From DATECU01 sp035286745 (GTDB lineage: Bacteria; Acidobacteriota; Vicinamibacteria; Fen-336), in assembly GCA_035286745.1 (NCBI GenBank), contig DATECU010000392.1, positions 1 through 9,182 on the forward strand: a stretch of DNA of 9,182 nucleotides. The letters run 5' to 3'. The notes beneath the pieces were generated by a model. The model ran no database searches, was not told the DNA's origin, and saw only the letters and a list, made by a program, of their open reading frames with translations. This document shows positions 1-9,182 of this stretch, piece after piece. Every line of letters starts with the position of its first letter. Within the stretch, counting starts at the first letter, position 1. Both the position numbers and the translations under genes were made by a program.

Positions 1-699
1 TGCCCCCCGAGCCCCGGGATCCGAAACGCAAGGACTTCGGTCGCAACGCATGGCGGTGGCATCAGGGTGGTCGAGATCGGCGCTGGGGGCGGCGAGCAGG
101 GTCTCGGCAAAGCCGCGAATCGAGGTGAGCGGGGTGCCGAGATCGTGGGCCAGTCCGGCCAGCAGCTTCCGCCGGGAGTCGTCGGCGCGACGCAGGGCCG
201 AGAGCAGCACAAGCCCGGCCGCCGAGGAAGCCAGGAGCCAGATCAGCACGCTGGCCAAGAAGGCCGCCGACAGCGGCGCCAGGGCGGAGGCGGCGGAGAC
301 CTGGTACAGCACCAGGTGGCCGGGTCCGTCGGCGAGGGGCACGGTGCGCACGGCGTAGCACATGCCGAGGAAGCTGCAGTGCTCGCCCTCGCTCAGGTGG
401 GGGAGGTCCCGCCGGATCCACCGAGGGACCGGCCGGCCGCTGCGCTGCCGCCCGTCAGGGCCGAAGAGGGCAGAGGGCACCTGTGCCGATTCGGCAGCGG
501 CGGCAGGGTCCCGGCCGGCGCGGGCATCGGCCACGATGCGCAGCACCTCGGCCCGCATGGGTGCGGTGGCGTGGCCCAAGGCCGCCAGGTGCAGGACCAC
601 GACGGTCACCCCGAACAAGGAGAGGGTCCCCAGGACCACCGCGGTGAGGCGAAGGTACAGGGGACCCCAGGGAAGTCGCAGTTGGGCGCTTGAGATCAC
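1..699 (-). CDS. Sensor histidine kinase, N-terminal part (runs off the window)
   Basis: Membrane sensor kinase of a two-component system; 233 codons are visible and the 3' part (rest of the dimerisation domain, ATPase domain) lies beyond base 1. The start is GTG at 699-697, preceded by GAGG at 707-704. Residues about 16-40 form TM1, 41-137 a periplasmic sensor loop with two cysteines (C108, C114), and 138-168 TM2. TM2 leads almost directly into the HisKA H-box, H185-D-L-G-T-P-L, so there is no room for a HAMP domain. H185 is the expected phosphoacceptor. The gene starts 8 nt after a Spy/CpxP-like gene, a pairing that recalls CpxP-CpxA and suggests envelope-stress sensing (inference). Oddity: the last ~20 residues before the edge, including C219 and C224 and two prolines, do not look like the second DHp helix, although the frame stays open. 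Family assignment is confident; the signal sensed is unknown. Confidence 0.85.
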   Translation of the reverse strand, partial: MISSAQLRLPWGPLYLRLTAVVLGTLSLFGVTVVVLHLAALGHATAPMRAEVLRIVADARAGRDPAAAAESAQVPSALFGPDGRQRSGRPVPRWIRRDLPHLSEGEHCSFLGMCYAVRTVPLADGPGHLVLYQVSAASALAPLSAAFLASVLIWLLASSAAGLVLLSALRRADDSRRKLLAGLAHDLGTPLTSIRGFAETLLAAPSADLDHPDATAMRCDRSPCVSDPGARGA

Positions 700-707
700 C
701 TTTCCTC

Positions 708-1202
708 TCAGCCGAGGGTTTCGTCCACGAAAGCCTGGAAGCCGGTGCGAAGCTGGTGGACGGCGCCCTTCACGTACTCGCGGATCTCATCGGCGCCCTG
801 GCGTTGAGCCGGCGTCAGCACGCCGCGGGCCTCGGTGCGCACCTTGGCCCTAAGCACCGCTAGCTCGGCCTGGGCACTTGCCGCCTCCTGAACGCGCTGG
901 CGAATCAACCCCTCGTCCACGGTGTCCTGATGGATGGCGTCGGCCACGGCCATGCGGGCCTCGAAGGCCCGGTTGGCGGCGGCTCTCAGCTCCTTCTTGT
1001 GAGCCCGCACGATGCTCTTGATCTCGGCCTTCTGAGCTGGGGTGACGTTCAGGGCTTGCACCCGCTCCTTGACCTGGTGCACCACCCGCAGCACAAAGAA
1101 AGGTCCAGCGCTGCCCGCCTGGGCTGTGCTCAACGCTGGCGCCACCGCCAGGCTGCTGCCCAGGAGGGCGGTCCCCAGAATCGCCTTGGTCATCATCATC
1201 AT
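708..1202 (-). CDS. Spy/CpxP-family periplasmic protein (LTxxQ motif)
   Basis: Small exported helical protein of 164 residues. The N-terminus is a signal peptide: K6, a hydrophobic stretch at about 7-24, and an A-Q-A site suggesting cleavage after residue 29. The mature part is mostly charged helix without cysteines and carries two family motifs, L51-N-V-T-P-A-Q57 and L129-T-P-A-Q133. Known members act as periplasmic chaperones (Spy), as inhibitors of a sensor kinase (CpxP), or as metal-sensing relatives. Placement directly upstream of a histidine kinase favours a role as chaperone and feedback modulator of that kinase (inference). The start has four consecutive ATG codons (1202-1191); GGGAG at 1213-1209 lies 6 nt before the first, which supports 1202 but leaves the second possible. 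The family call is firm, while the choice between chaperone and regulator is open. Confidence 0.88.
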   Translation of the reverse strand: MMMMTKAILGTALLGSSLAVAPALSTAQAGSAGPFFVLRVVHQVKERVQALNVTPAQKAEIKSIVRAHKKELRAAANRAFEARMAVADAIHQDTVDEGLIRQRVQEAASAQAELAVLRAKVRTEARGVLTPAQRQGADEIREYVKGAVHQLRTGFQAFVDETLG

Positions 1203-1327
1203 CTGAGTCTCCCATTTGAGGCCGGGTCTGGCGCGGGATCAACCCCGCTGCGTTGCTTCCGGCCCCTTCATGAGGATTGGACGAGGCCACTGTTGCAGGA
1301 CCGTGGAGGCGAGGTGCAGAGTTTGGC

Positions 1328-3529
1328 ATGGGGGCGGCTTCGGGGCAGACTTGCCGGGCCGTGAGCCCAGCCTTCAAGCGCGCCCTTGGCGTCCTGGCCA
1401 TCCTTGGCTTGTTCGTGGCGGGCCGCGGCCCGCTGCACCGGATCACCTACGCGCAGCCCGTCTCCAACGACGACGCCATCCTGCTGCTCATGGCTCGCCA
1501 CCTCCTGCAAGGCGAGTTCGCCACCACCCTCTGGAACCAGCCCTACAACGGGGCCCTCGACGCCTACCTGTTGGCCCCGGGCCTGCTGGTCGGCGGGCAC
1601 CATGCCGTGTTCCGTGGCTATCAGGCGGTGCTGGCGGTCCTGCTGGTGGCGCTGGCGGGCCTCCTGGCTCGCCGATTGGCCGGCGACCCGCTGGCGGGGT
1701 GGGCGGCGGCTGGACTCGCCGCGTTCGGCACGCCGTACCTGGCGCTGATGGCGGCCACCGGCCCGCCTCCCAACTTCCTGATGCCGGTCCTCACCGGCTT
1801 CCCCTTGCTCTGCGCGCTCGGCCGTCTCGATCCCGGCCGGCGGCGGCTCGGCCCCTGGGCCTTGGCTGCGCTAGGTGTGGTCTGCGGTCTTGCGGTCTGG
1901 AACTCCTCCCTCGCCATCCCGGCACTCGCCGGGATGGCCCTGGGCTTGGCGCTGGCTGGCCTTCGCCCCCGCTTCTCGGAGCTGAGCTTCCTGGGAGGCG
2001 TTGTGCTGGGGGCCAGCCCGCTCTTGATCGCTCGTTGGGTGGGGGCCTCGGGGTCGGCGGTGGTGACGGCGGCGAGCGCGGTGACCGCCATCCGCCCCCG
2101 CTGGTTGTGGTGGCCGGGGGTGCTCGACCTGGGACGGGCGGCGTCCGGCCTGCTGGGCTTGCAGCCGCCCCTGGTGGTCGATGGACCGGAGCGTGCCAGC
2201 TTGCCGCTGGCCCTGGCGGCGCTCCTGGCCCTAGCCCTGTTCATGGCTGTAACGCTAGGTGCGCTCTCCCGCCGCGCCCTCCCGCTCGTCCTCTGGGGCG
2301 GGGCCCTGGCCGGGGCCTTCGCCCTCTCGCGTCGCACCGACGGCGACCAGGTGCGATACCTCTACGGGCTCGCGGTACCGGTCCTGGCGCTGGCCGGCAC
2401 CGGTCTGGCACGCGTTGGGCGCCGGCGTCCCTGGGCCGCGCTGGCGCTCTCGGCGTTCCTCTTGGCAGGCTGGGGCTTCGGCCATCGCCAAGTGGCCGCG
2501 GCCTGGCGCGATCCCTCCCACGCGACCCGGGTGTGGCAAGTGCCCCCCCTGGAGCCGGTGCTGGACACCCTGGATCGCGCCAAGGTGGCGAGCGCGTATG
2601 CGAGCCTCCAGTTCGCGGGCCGCCTGGGCCTCGAGTCCCAGGGTCGGCTGGTGGCCAGCCAGGCCTGGAACGAGCGCATCCCCGGCGATCCCCTGCGCTT
2701 TCGCGACGAGGTGGATCTGGATCCGAAGGCGGCCTGGGTGTTGTCCTCGCGTTTGTCGCGAGGCATGCCGCGATCCACCGGCTTCCGCGAGCTGCTGGGG
2801 GCCATGGGTGGGAGTTGGAGGGAGGACCTGCCCGGCGACTTCACGGTGTTCCGCCGCTTCGTCCCGCCGTACGACGAATCCCGCCCGGTGCCCAGGGAAG
2901 CACTGTCGGTGTTCACGTTAGATGGACGCCGGCTGCCGGCGGTGGTTCTGGATCGGGATGCGGGGACGGTCTGGACCTCGGCGGTGGGCTTGTCGCGAGG
3001 ATCCGGGGTCGCCGTGCGGGTCGAGCCACCCCGGCGGCTGTCCGCCCTGGTGCTGGGCCTCGACCTGGCGCACTCGCCGCTGCCGGTGCCCTGGGTCCTG
3101 GAAAGCGACGGCGTCCTGGTGGCGCAGGGACCCGCTCGGCACGGCCTGCAATGGGTGAACGGCGCACCGCGGGCGGGAAAGCAGGCCCTGCTGGCCATCC
3201 CGCACGGGGATCGCTTGGCGTCGGAGTTGCGGCTCATCTTTCAGGACGCGGGTCCCCGGCTCGCGGTGAGCGAAGTCTTCGCCTATGGCCCGGACGAGAC
3301 GGCCCAGCCTGCGGCCGGCGCGGCGAGCGCCGAGCAGGCGCTGCGTCTAGCGCGGGCTGGAGCGTGGGCGCAGGCGGCCTCTGCCTACCGGGAAGCGGTT
3401 CGGCTGGAGCCGGATCGAGCCGCCTACCACGCCTGCCTGGCCAGAGCCCAATGGCGCGCCTCCGGGCGCGGCCATCTCGATGTCGAGAGTCTGGGCGACG
3501 GCGGTCCTGCTCTGGTGCTTCCGCGCTGA
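1328..3529 (+). CDS. GT-C-like polytopic membrane protein with discoidin-like and TPR modules
   Basis: Integral membrane protein of 733 residues, probably a glycosyltransferase that uses a lipid-linked sugar donor. I count 11-12 hydrophobic helices within residues 19-385. The first extracytoplasmic loop holds N-D-D-A at 47-50, matching the acidic pair of the GT-C/PMT-ArnT (GT39-like) fold; an R-Y pair sits at 343-344 before a late helix. Residues about 412-475 resemble the soluble segment often found after the helices in such proteins. Residues about 528-653 are beta-rich, with D-x-x-T-V-W-T-S, like F5/8-type C (discoidin) carbohydrate-binding domains. Residues about 666-713 match one TPR unit (G-A-W-A-Q-A-A-S-A-Y). 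ATG 1328 was chosen over an in-frame TTG at 1277 because GGAGG (1305-1309) and GAGG (1311-1314) precede it, though the spacing is long. Donor and acceptor are unknown; surface polysaccharide or protein glycosylation is an inference. Confidence 0.72.
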   Translation: MGAASGQTCRAVSPAFKRALGVLAILGLFVAGRGPLHRITYAQPVSNDDAILLLMARHLLQGEFATTLWNQPYNGALDAYLLAPGLLVGGHHAVFRGYQAVLAVLLVALAGLLARRLAGDPLAGWAAAGLAAFGTPYLALMAATGPPPNFLMPVLTGFPLLCALGRLDPGRRRLGPWALAALGVVCGLAVWNSSLAIPALAGMALGLALAGLRPRFSELSFLGGVVLGASPLLIARWVGASGSAVVTAASAVTAIRPRWLWWPGVLDLGRAASGLLGLQPPLVVDGPERASLPLALAALLALALFMAVTLGALSRRALPLVLWGGALAGAFALSRRTDGDQVRYLYGLAVPVLALAGTGLARVGRRRPWAALALSAFLLAGWGFGHRQVAAAWRDPSHATRVWQVPPLEPVLDTLDRAKVASAYASLQFAGRLGLESQGRLVASQAWNERIPGDPLRFRDEVDLDPKAAWVLSSRLSRGMPRSTGFRELLGAMGGSWREDLPGDFTVFRRFVPPYDESRPVPREALSVFTLDGRRLPAVVLDRDAGTVWTSAVGLSRGSGVAVRVEPPRRLSALVLGLDLAHSPLPVPWVLESDGVLVAQGPARHGLQWVNGAPRAGKQALLAIPHGDRLASELRLIFQDAGPRLAVSEVFAYGPDETAQPAAGAASAEQALRLARAGAWAQAASAYREAVRLEPDRAAYHACLARAQWRASGRGHLDVESLGDGGPALVLPR

Positions 3530-3586
3530 GGCGGCTTTCCCGTCATAGGCCGAGCCCCAGCCAGTGGGCTGATAAACTGAGCGGCT

Positions 3587-7284
<3,698 letters not shown>

Positions 7285-7288
<4 letters not shown>

Positions 7289-7713
7289 GGCTGGAACTCA
7301 AGTACCCGGCCACCGCCGAGACCGCCGCCGAGCATGCGGCTCTGGGGGTCAGGTTGGCCTGGGAGGAGCGGGAGACCCGGCTCGACTACTCCCCGGGCAG
7401 CCTGGAAGAGCTGGACGGTCTGGTGGATTCGTTACGCGAGGAGGGCCTGAGCGGGGAGGATGCGGCGGAGACGCTGTTCGTGCTGGGCTGCTACCTGGGC
7501 GAGGTGCTGGTGCGCGGCCTGGGCGGAAGATGGGCGGCGACGCCGGGCTCGGCCCTGCGCGATCTGTCCCCCTGGCCGATGGTGGTGAGGCTCGCGGACG
7601 GCTCGGCCTGGGATGCCATCGGCAAGGTCTTCAAGCGGCTGGAGCTGGGGGACTCCGAGTATCTCCCCGCCTACTTCACCGCCGCCGCTGCCCACCGGCG
7701 TTTGCGGCCATGA
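7285..7713 (+). CDS. DUF3806-like hypothetical protein, coupled to metH
   Basis: A 142-residue soluble acidic protein with no signal peptide or membrane segment. It begins at GTG 7285, overlapping the metH stop (GTGA), and ends in an ATGA overlap with the Smr gene; this context fixes the start better than any ribosome site. Landmarks are L-D-Y-S-P-G-S-L at 33-40 followed by a helix, then L-G-C-Y-L-G-E-V-L-V-R at 67-77 running into G-G-R-W, and later K-V-F-K-R at 114-118. This spacing recalls the DUF3806 type of small alpha/beta proteins, which have no established function. The match is from memory of the pattern and may be to a neighbouring family. Its strict coupling to metH suggests co-expression in similar amounts, but I cannot state a role. 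Confidence 0.72.
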
Positions 7714-8033
7714 GCGAGCCCGAGGATCCGGCCAGCGCTGACTCCGTTTGGGAGCTGCCCATCACCGGCGAGCTGGACCTGCATGCCTTCGCGCCCGCGG
7801 ACGTCCCCTCGCTGGTCGAGGAATACCTGAGCCAGTGTCGCCGCCGTGGCTTGGCCGAAGTGCGTTTGGTGCACGGGCGAGGCAAGGGCGTACAACGCGC
7901 GGTGGTGCGCCGGTTGCTGGAGGAGTTGCCAGGCGTCCTCTCCTTCCGGGACGCCGCTCCCGCCTCCGGAGGTTGGGGCGCCACCCTGGTCAGCCTCGCC
8001 GTCGGTGATCGCGGTCACACCGGGTCTTCATGA
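7710..8033 (+). CDS. Small stand-alone Smr-domain protein
   Basis: A 107-residue protein that is nearly all Smr domain, the module found at the C-terminus of MutS2. The signature elements are in order: L22-D-L-H25, H55-G-R-G-K-G60, and G-G-W-G-A-T-L-V at 87-94. In MutS2 and some stand-alone relatives this domain nicks or cleaves nucleic acid (DNA or RNA), with the LDxH and HGxGxG motifs near the active or binding surface. Activity of this short single-domain subgroup has not been settled. A disordered N-terminus (about 1-18) precedes the domain and there is no DUF1771 extension. ATG 7710 overlaps the preceding stop codon (ATGA), so translation is probably coupled. No intrinsic terminator was seen immediately after the stop. 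Domain identification is secure; the substrate and its link to methionine synthesis are unknown. Confidence 0.9.
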   Translation: MSEPEDPASADSVWELPITGELDLHAFAPADVPSLVEEYLSQCRRRGLAEVRLVHGRGKGVQRAVVRRLLEELPGVLSFRDAAPASGGWGATLVSLAVGDRGHTGSS

Positions 8034-8127
8034 TGCTTCTTTTGATGGGCGCAGCCGGTTCGCTCTGGCCGCGGGCTTCATGCGTTCGGCGCGCCGCGCC
8101 TCGCGCGGGGACCGAGGAAAGAAACCC

Positions 8128-8156
8128 TTGACATGGAGCAAGGCGGCTACTAGATT
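8128..8156 (+). promoter_or_regulatory. Sigma70-type promoter upstream of the 80-residue protein gene
   Basis: A perfect -35 hexamer TTGACA (8128-8133), a 17-nt spacer and TAGATT (8151-8156, four of six matches to TATAAT) form a near-consensus housekeeping promoter. Transcription should start near 8163, giving a leader of about 59 nt before ATG 8222. It lies in the gap after the Smr gene, so it starts a new transcription unit for the small protein and perhaps the Uma2-family gene. This is the best promoter match I found in the window. Confidence 0.72.
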
Positions 8157-8160
8157 CACG

Positions 8161-8198
8161 GTCGCGTTCCCGACAACGGAGTCGCGCTCCCTCGAACG
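8161..8198 (+). repeat. Imperfect tandem direct repeat, 20-nt period, at the expected transcription start
   Basis: Two 18-nt copies (8161-8178 and 8181-8198) agree at 14 positions; the first halves, GTCGCG-T/C-TCCC, match at 10 of 11. The period is two helical turns, so both copies face the same side of the DNA. They sit just downstream of the -10 element and cover the expected start site, where a repressor operator could lie. A regulatory role is inference, and chance is possible in such GC-rich sequence. Confidence 0.4.
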
Positions 8199-8221
8199 TC
8201 CGCCGAGGTGTGGCCCGGTCC

Positions 8222-8464
8222 ATGAGTCCCCGCAACATGCGCAACTTGAGATTCGACTTCTTCGACGATTCCGGGCTTCCCGCGGAGAGTCGCATCCTGA
8301 TGTTCTACTGCTTCGAGACCGAGGGGAACCTGTCGCGCTCCGGAATCCTCCACTACCACCTCGCGGAGCGGCGCTTCCTGGGCCCGCGTCACGACAGCGA
8401 GCTGACCAGCGCGGCCCTCGACTTCCTGACCCGCGAAGGTCGTCTCCCCGCCGACAGGGCGTAG
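8222..8464 (+). CDS. Hypothetical 80-residue protein
   Basis: I do not recognise this protein. The 80 residues contain an acidic-aromatic start (L-R-F-D-F-F-D-D, about 8-15), two likely beta strands (I-L-M-F-Y-C-F-E and I-L-H-Y-H-L), a basic turn and a C-terminal helix (S-A-A-L-D-F-L-T-R-E). There is one cysteine and no signal peptide or membrane segment. ATG 8222 is preferred: GAGG at 8205-8208 is 13 nt upstream, while an in-frame GTG at 8210 is too close to it; ATG 8237 is also possible. Support that it is real comes from the strong promoter about 59 nt upstream of its transcript start and from protein-like composition with few low-complexity GC-driven residues. It is followed after 58 nt by the Uma2-family gene, with which it may be co-transcribed. 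No function can be assigned. Confidence 0.6.
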   Translation: MSPRNMRNLRFDFFDDSGLPAESRILMFYCFETEGNLSRSGILHYHLAERRFLGPRHDSELTSAALDFLTREGRLPADRA

Positions 8465-8487
8465 GACGGGCGGCGCGCCCCGGGGTG

Positions 8488-8493
8488 TATGAT
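8488..8493 (+). promoter_or_regulatory. Possible -10 element (TATGAT) before the Uma2-family gene
   Basis: TATGAT matches five of six positions of the -10 consensus and lies 29 nt upstream of ATG 8523, in an AT-richer spot. No convincing -35 hexamer lies 16-18 nt further upstream (about 8464-8471 reads GGACGG-like sequence). It could be a weak internal promoter, or the gene may be read only from the 8128-8156 promoter. Confidence 0.25.
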
Positions 8494-8502
8494 CCCTTCG
8501 AC

Positions 8503-8511
8503 GGGGAGGAG
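8503..8511 (+). promoter_or_regulatory. Ribosome binding site of the Uma2-family gene
   Basis: GGGGAGGAG is a strong Shine-Dalgarno sequence. Its GGAGG core (8505-8509) ends 13 nt before ATG 8523, a slightly long spacing, and it supports that start codon. Confidence 0.6.
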
Positions 8512-8522
8512 CGACCCACGGC

Positions 8523-9155
8523 ATGGCCAGGAGCGTGCTTGAAGAAGTCGTGACGGGATCCGGGCCGGGCTACCTGCCGCTGAGCGTGGACCAGTACCAC
8601 CGAATGCTCGAGTCGGGCATCCTGAGGGACGGCGAGCGGGTTGAGCTGATCGACGGCCTTCTGGTCAGGAGGGGCGGGGAGAGCGAGGGCATGGTCCACG
8701 GAGCCCGGCACGCCATGGTGGTCGCCCGCCTGCAACAGATCGACCGCGCGCTGGCTGGCAGGAATGTGCACCTCCGCAGCCAGCTCCCGCTGACCCTGGC
8801 GCCGGCGAGTGAGCCGGAGCCCGATGCCGCCTTGATCTGCGGCCTCCCTCAGGCCTTTGCCGACCGCCATCCCGGTCCGGCGGAGGTGTTGGCCGTGATC
8901 GAAGTTGCCGACGCGACGCTCGGATACGACCGGGTGACCAAGCTGGCGCTGTACGCACGGGCCGGCATTCCGCAGTACCTGATCGTCAATCTAGTCGAGG
9001 GGGTTGTGGAGGTGCACGAGCAGCCGGTCCCGGCAGAGGCGCGCTACCGGGAGCGTTCGGTCCTGCGCCGCGAGGTGACCGTGCGCGTGGCTCTGGGAGC
9101 GGAAGGCTCAGTGGAGCTTCCGGTGAGCGAGCTGCTGCCCTCTCTGCGCTCGTAG
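8523..9155 (+). CDS. Uma2-family putative endonuclease (PF05685, formerly DUF820)
   Basis: A 210-residue soluble protein of the Uma2 family, which has a PD-(D/E)xK nuclease fold. Visible signatures are E41-L-I-D-G, P100-D101, the acidic strand V-I-E127-V-A-D130, the D136-x-x-x-K140 segment, then L-Y-A-R-A-G-I-P-Q-Y-L-I-V at 143-155. D101, E127 and K140 are the likely catalytic set and all are present, so the protein may be active. Length is typical. Members are annotated as restriction-like endonucleases, but their biological role is largely unestablished, and many occur as isolated, multicopy genes in cyanobacteria and other environmental bacteria. No methyltransferase or antitoxin-like partner of known type is adjacent; the only close neighbour is the 80-residue unknown protein 58 nt upstream. 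The start is supported by a strong ribosome site. Confidence 0.9.
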   Translation: MARSVLEEVVTGSGPGYLPLSVDQYHRMLESGILRDGERVELIDGLLVRRGGESEGMVHGARHAMVVARLQQIDRALAGRNVHLRSQLPLTLAPASEPEPDAALICGLPQAFADRHPGPAEVLAVIEVADATLGYDRVTKLALYARAGIPQYLIVNLVEGVVEVHEQPVPAEARYRERSVLRREVTVRVALGAEGSVELPVSELLPSLRS

Positions 9156-9163
9156 GCCGCGGC

Positions 9164-9181
9164 GGCCGCGGCCCCGCGGCC
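9164..9181 (+). terminator. GC-rich inverted repeat after the Uma2-family gene, possible terminator hairpin
   Basis: GGCCGCGG (9164-9171) and CCGCGGCC (9174-9181) are exact reverse complements and can form a 7-bp all-GC stem with a 4-nt loop, starting 8 nt after the stop codon. The 5' arm is also present as a second copy at 9155-9162. Any T-tract would lie beyond the window, so termination cannot be confirmed. Confidence 0.4.
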
Positions 9182-9182
9182 C

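Noticed and set aside
1214..1242. Candidate minus-strand promoter TTGATC-N17-TCAAAT before the Spy-like gene
   Set aside because: Each hexamer matches only four of six positions, and the -10 directly abuts the Shine-Dalgarno sequence, so a transcript started there would lose its ribosome site.
3530..3586. Possible cobalamin or SAM riboswitch before metH
   Set aside because: Only 57 nt separate the genes, too short for those riboswitches. A 5-bp stem (AGCCC 3553-3557 with GGGCT 3566-3570) is present but is too short to support a call.
8094..8108. Hairpin CCGCGC-CTC-GCGCGG as terminator of the metH operon
   Set aside because: The 6-bp stem with a 3-nt loop is not followed by a T-tract, and such short GC palindromes are frequent by chance in this base composition.
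8030..8131. 33-codon frame overlapping the Smr stop codon by ATGA
   Set aside because: There is no homology or conserved feature, its tail is arginine-rich GC-driven sequence, and its stop codon sits inside the -35 hexamer of the following promoter.

Overview
The window is strongly GC-rich, tightly packed bacterial DNA with eight protein-coding genes, two on the minus strand and six on the plus strand. The two minus-strand genes encode a Spy/CpxP-type periplasmic protein and a membrane histidine kinase, so the host probably has an outer membrane. Together with a full-length cobalamin-dependent methionine synthase, a large GT-C-type membrane protein and a Uma2-family nuclease-like protein, this suits a high-GC diderm such as the Acidobacteriota, Myxococcota, Gemmatimonadota or a related uncultured lineage. 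No rRNA, tRNA or species-level marker is present, so the phylum is an inference.

Positions 1-1202 (minus strand): a Spy/CpxP-like LTxxQ protein is followed after 8 nt by a histidine kinase whose 3' part runs off the window. They look like one envelope-stress sensing operon. Positions 1203-1327 separate it from the divergent plus-strand genes.

Positions 1328-3529 (plus): a 733-residue protein with 11-12 predicted membrane helices resembling GT-C glycosyltransferases, carrying a C-terminal beta-rich module like F5/8-type C (discoidin) domains and one TPR-like repeat.

Positions 3587-8033 (plus): complete metH, then a DUF3806-like protein and a small stand-alone Smr-domain protein. Both junctions are 4-nt start/stop overlaps, so these three genes are very probably one translationally coupled transcript.

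Positions 8034-9182 (plus): a near-consensus sigma70-type promoter (TTGACA, 17 nt, TAGATT), a 20-nt-period direct repeat over the expected transcription start, an unrecognised 80-residue protein, and a Uma2-family (PF05685) protein. A GC-rich inverted repeat at the window edge follows the last stop codon.

I found no CRISPR array, insertion sequence, RNA gene or riboswitch. No clearly new defence or metabolic system stands out. The parts least explained by known biology are the metH-coupled gene pair, the 80-residue protein with its own promoter, and the kinase that lacks HAMP and has no visible response-regulator partner.
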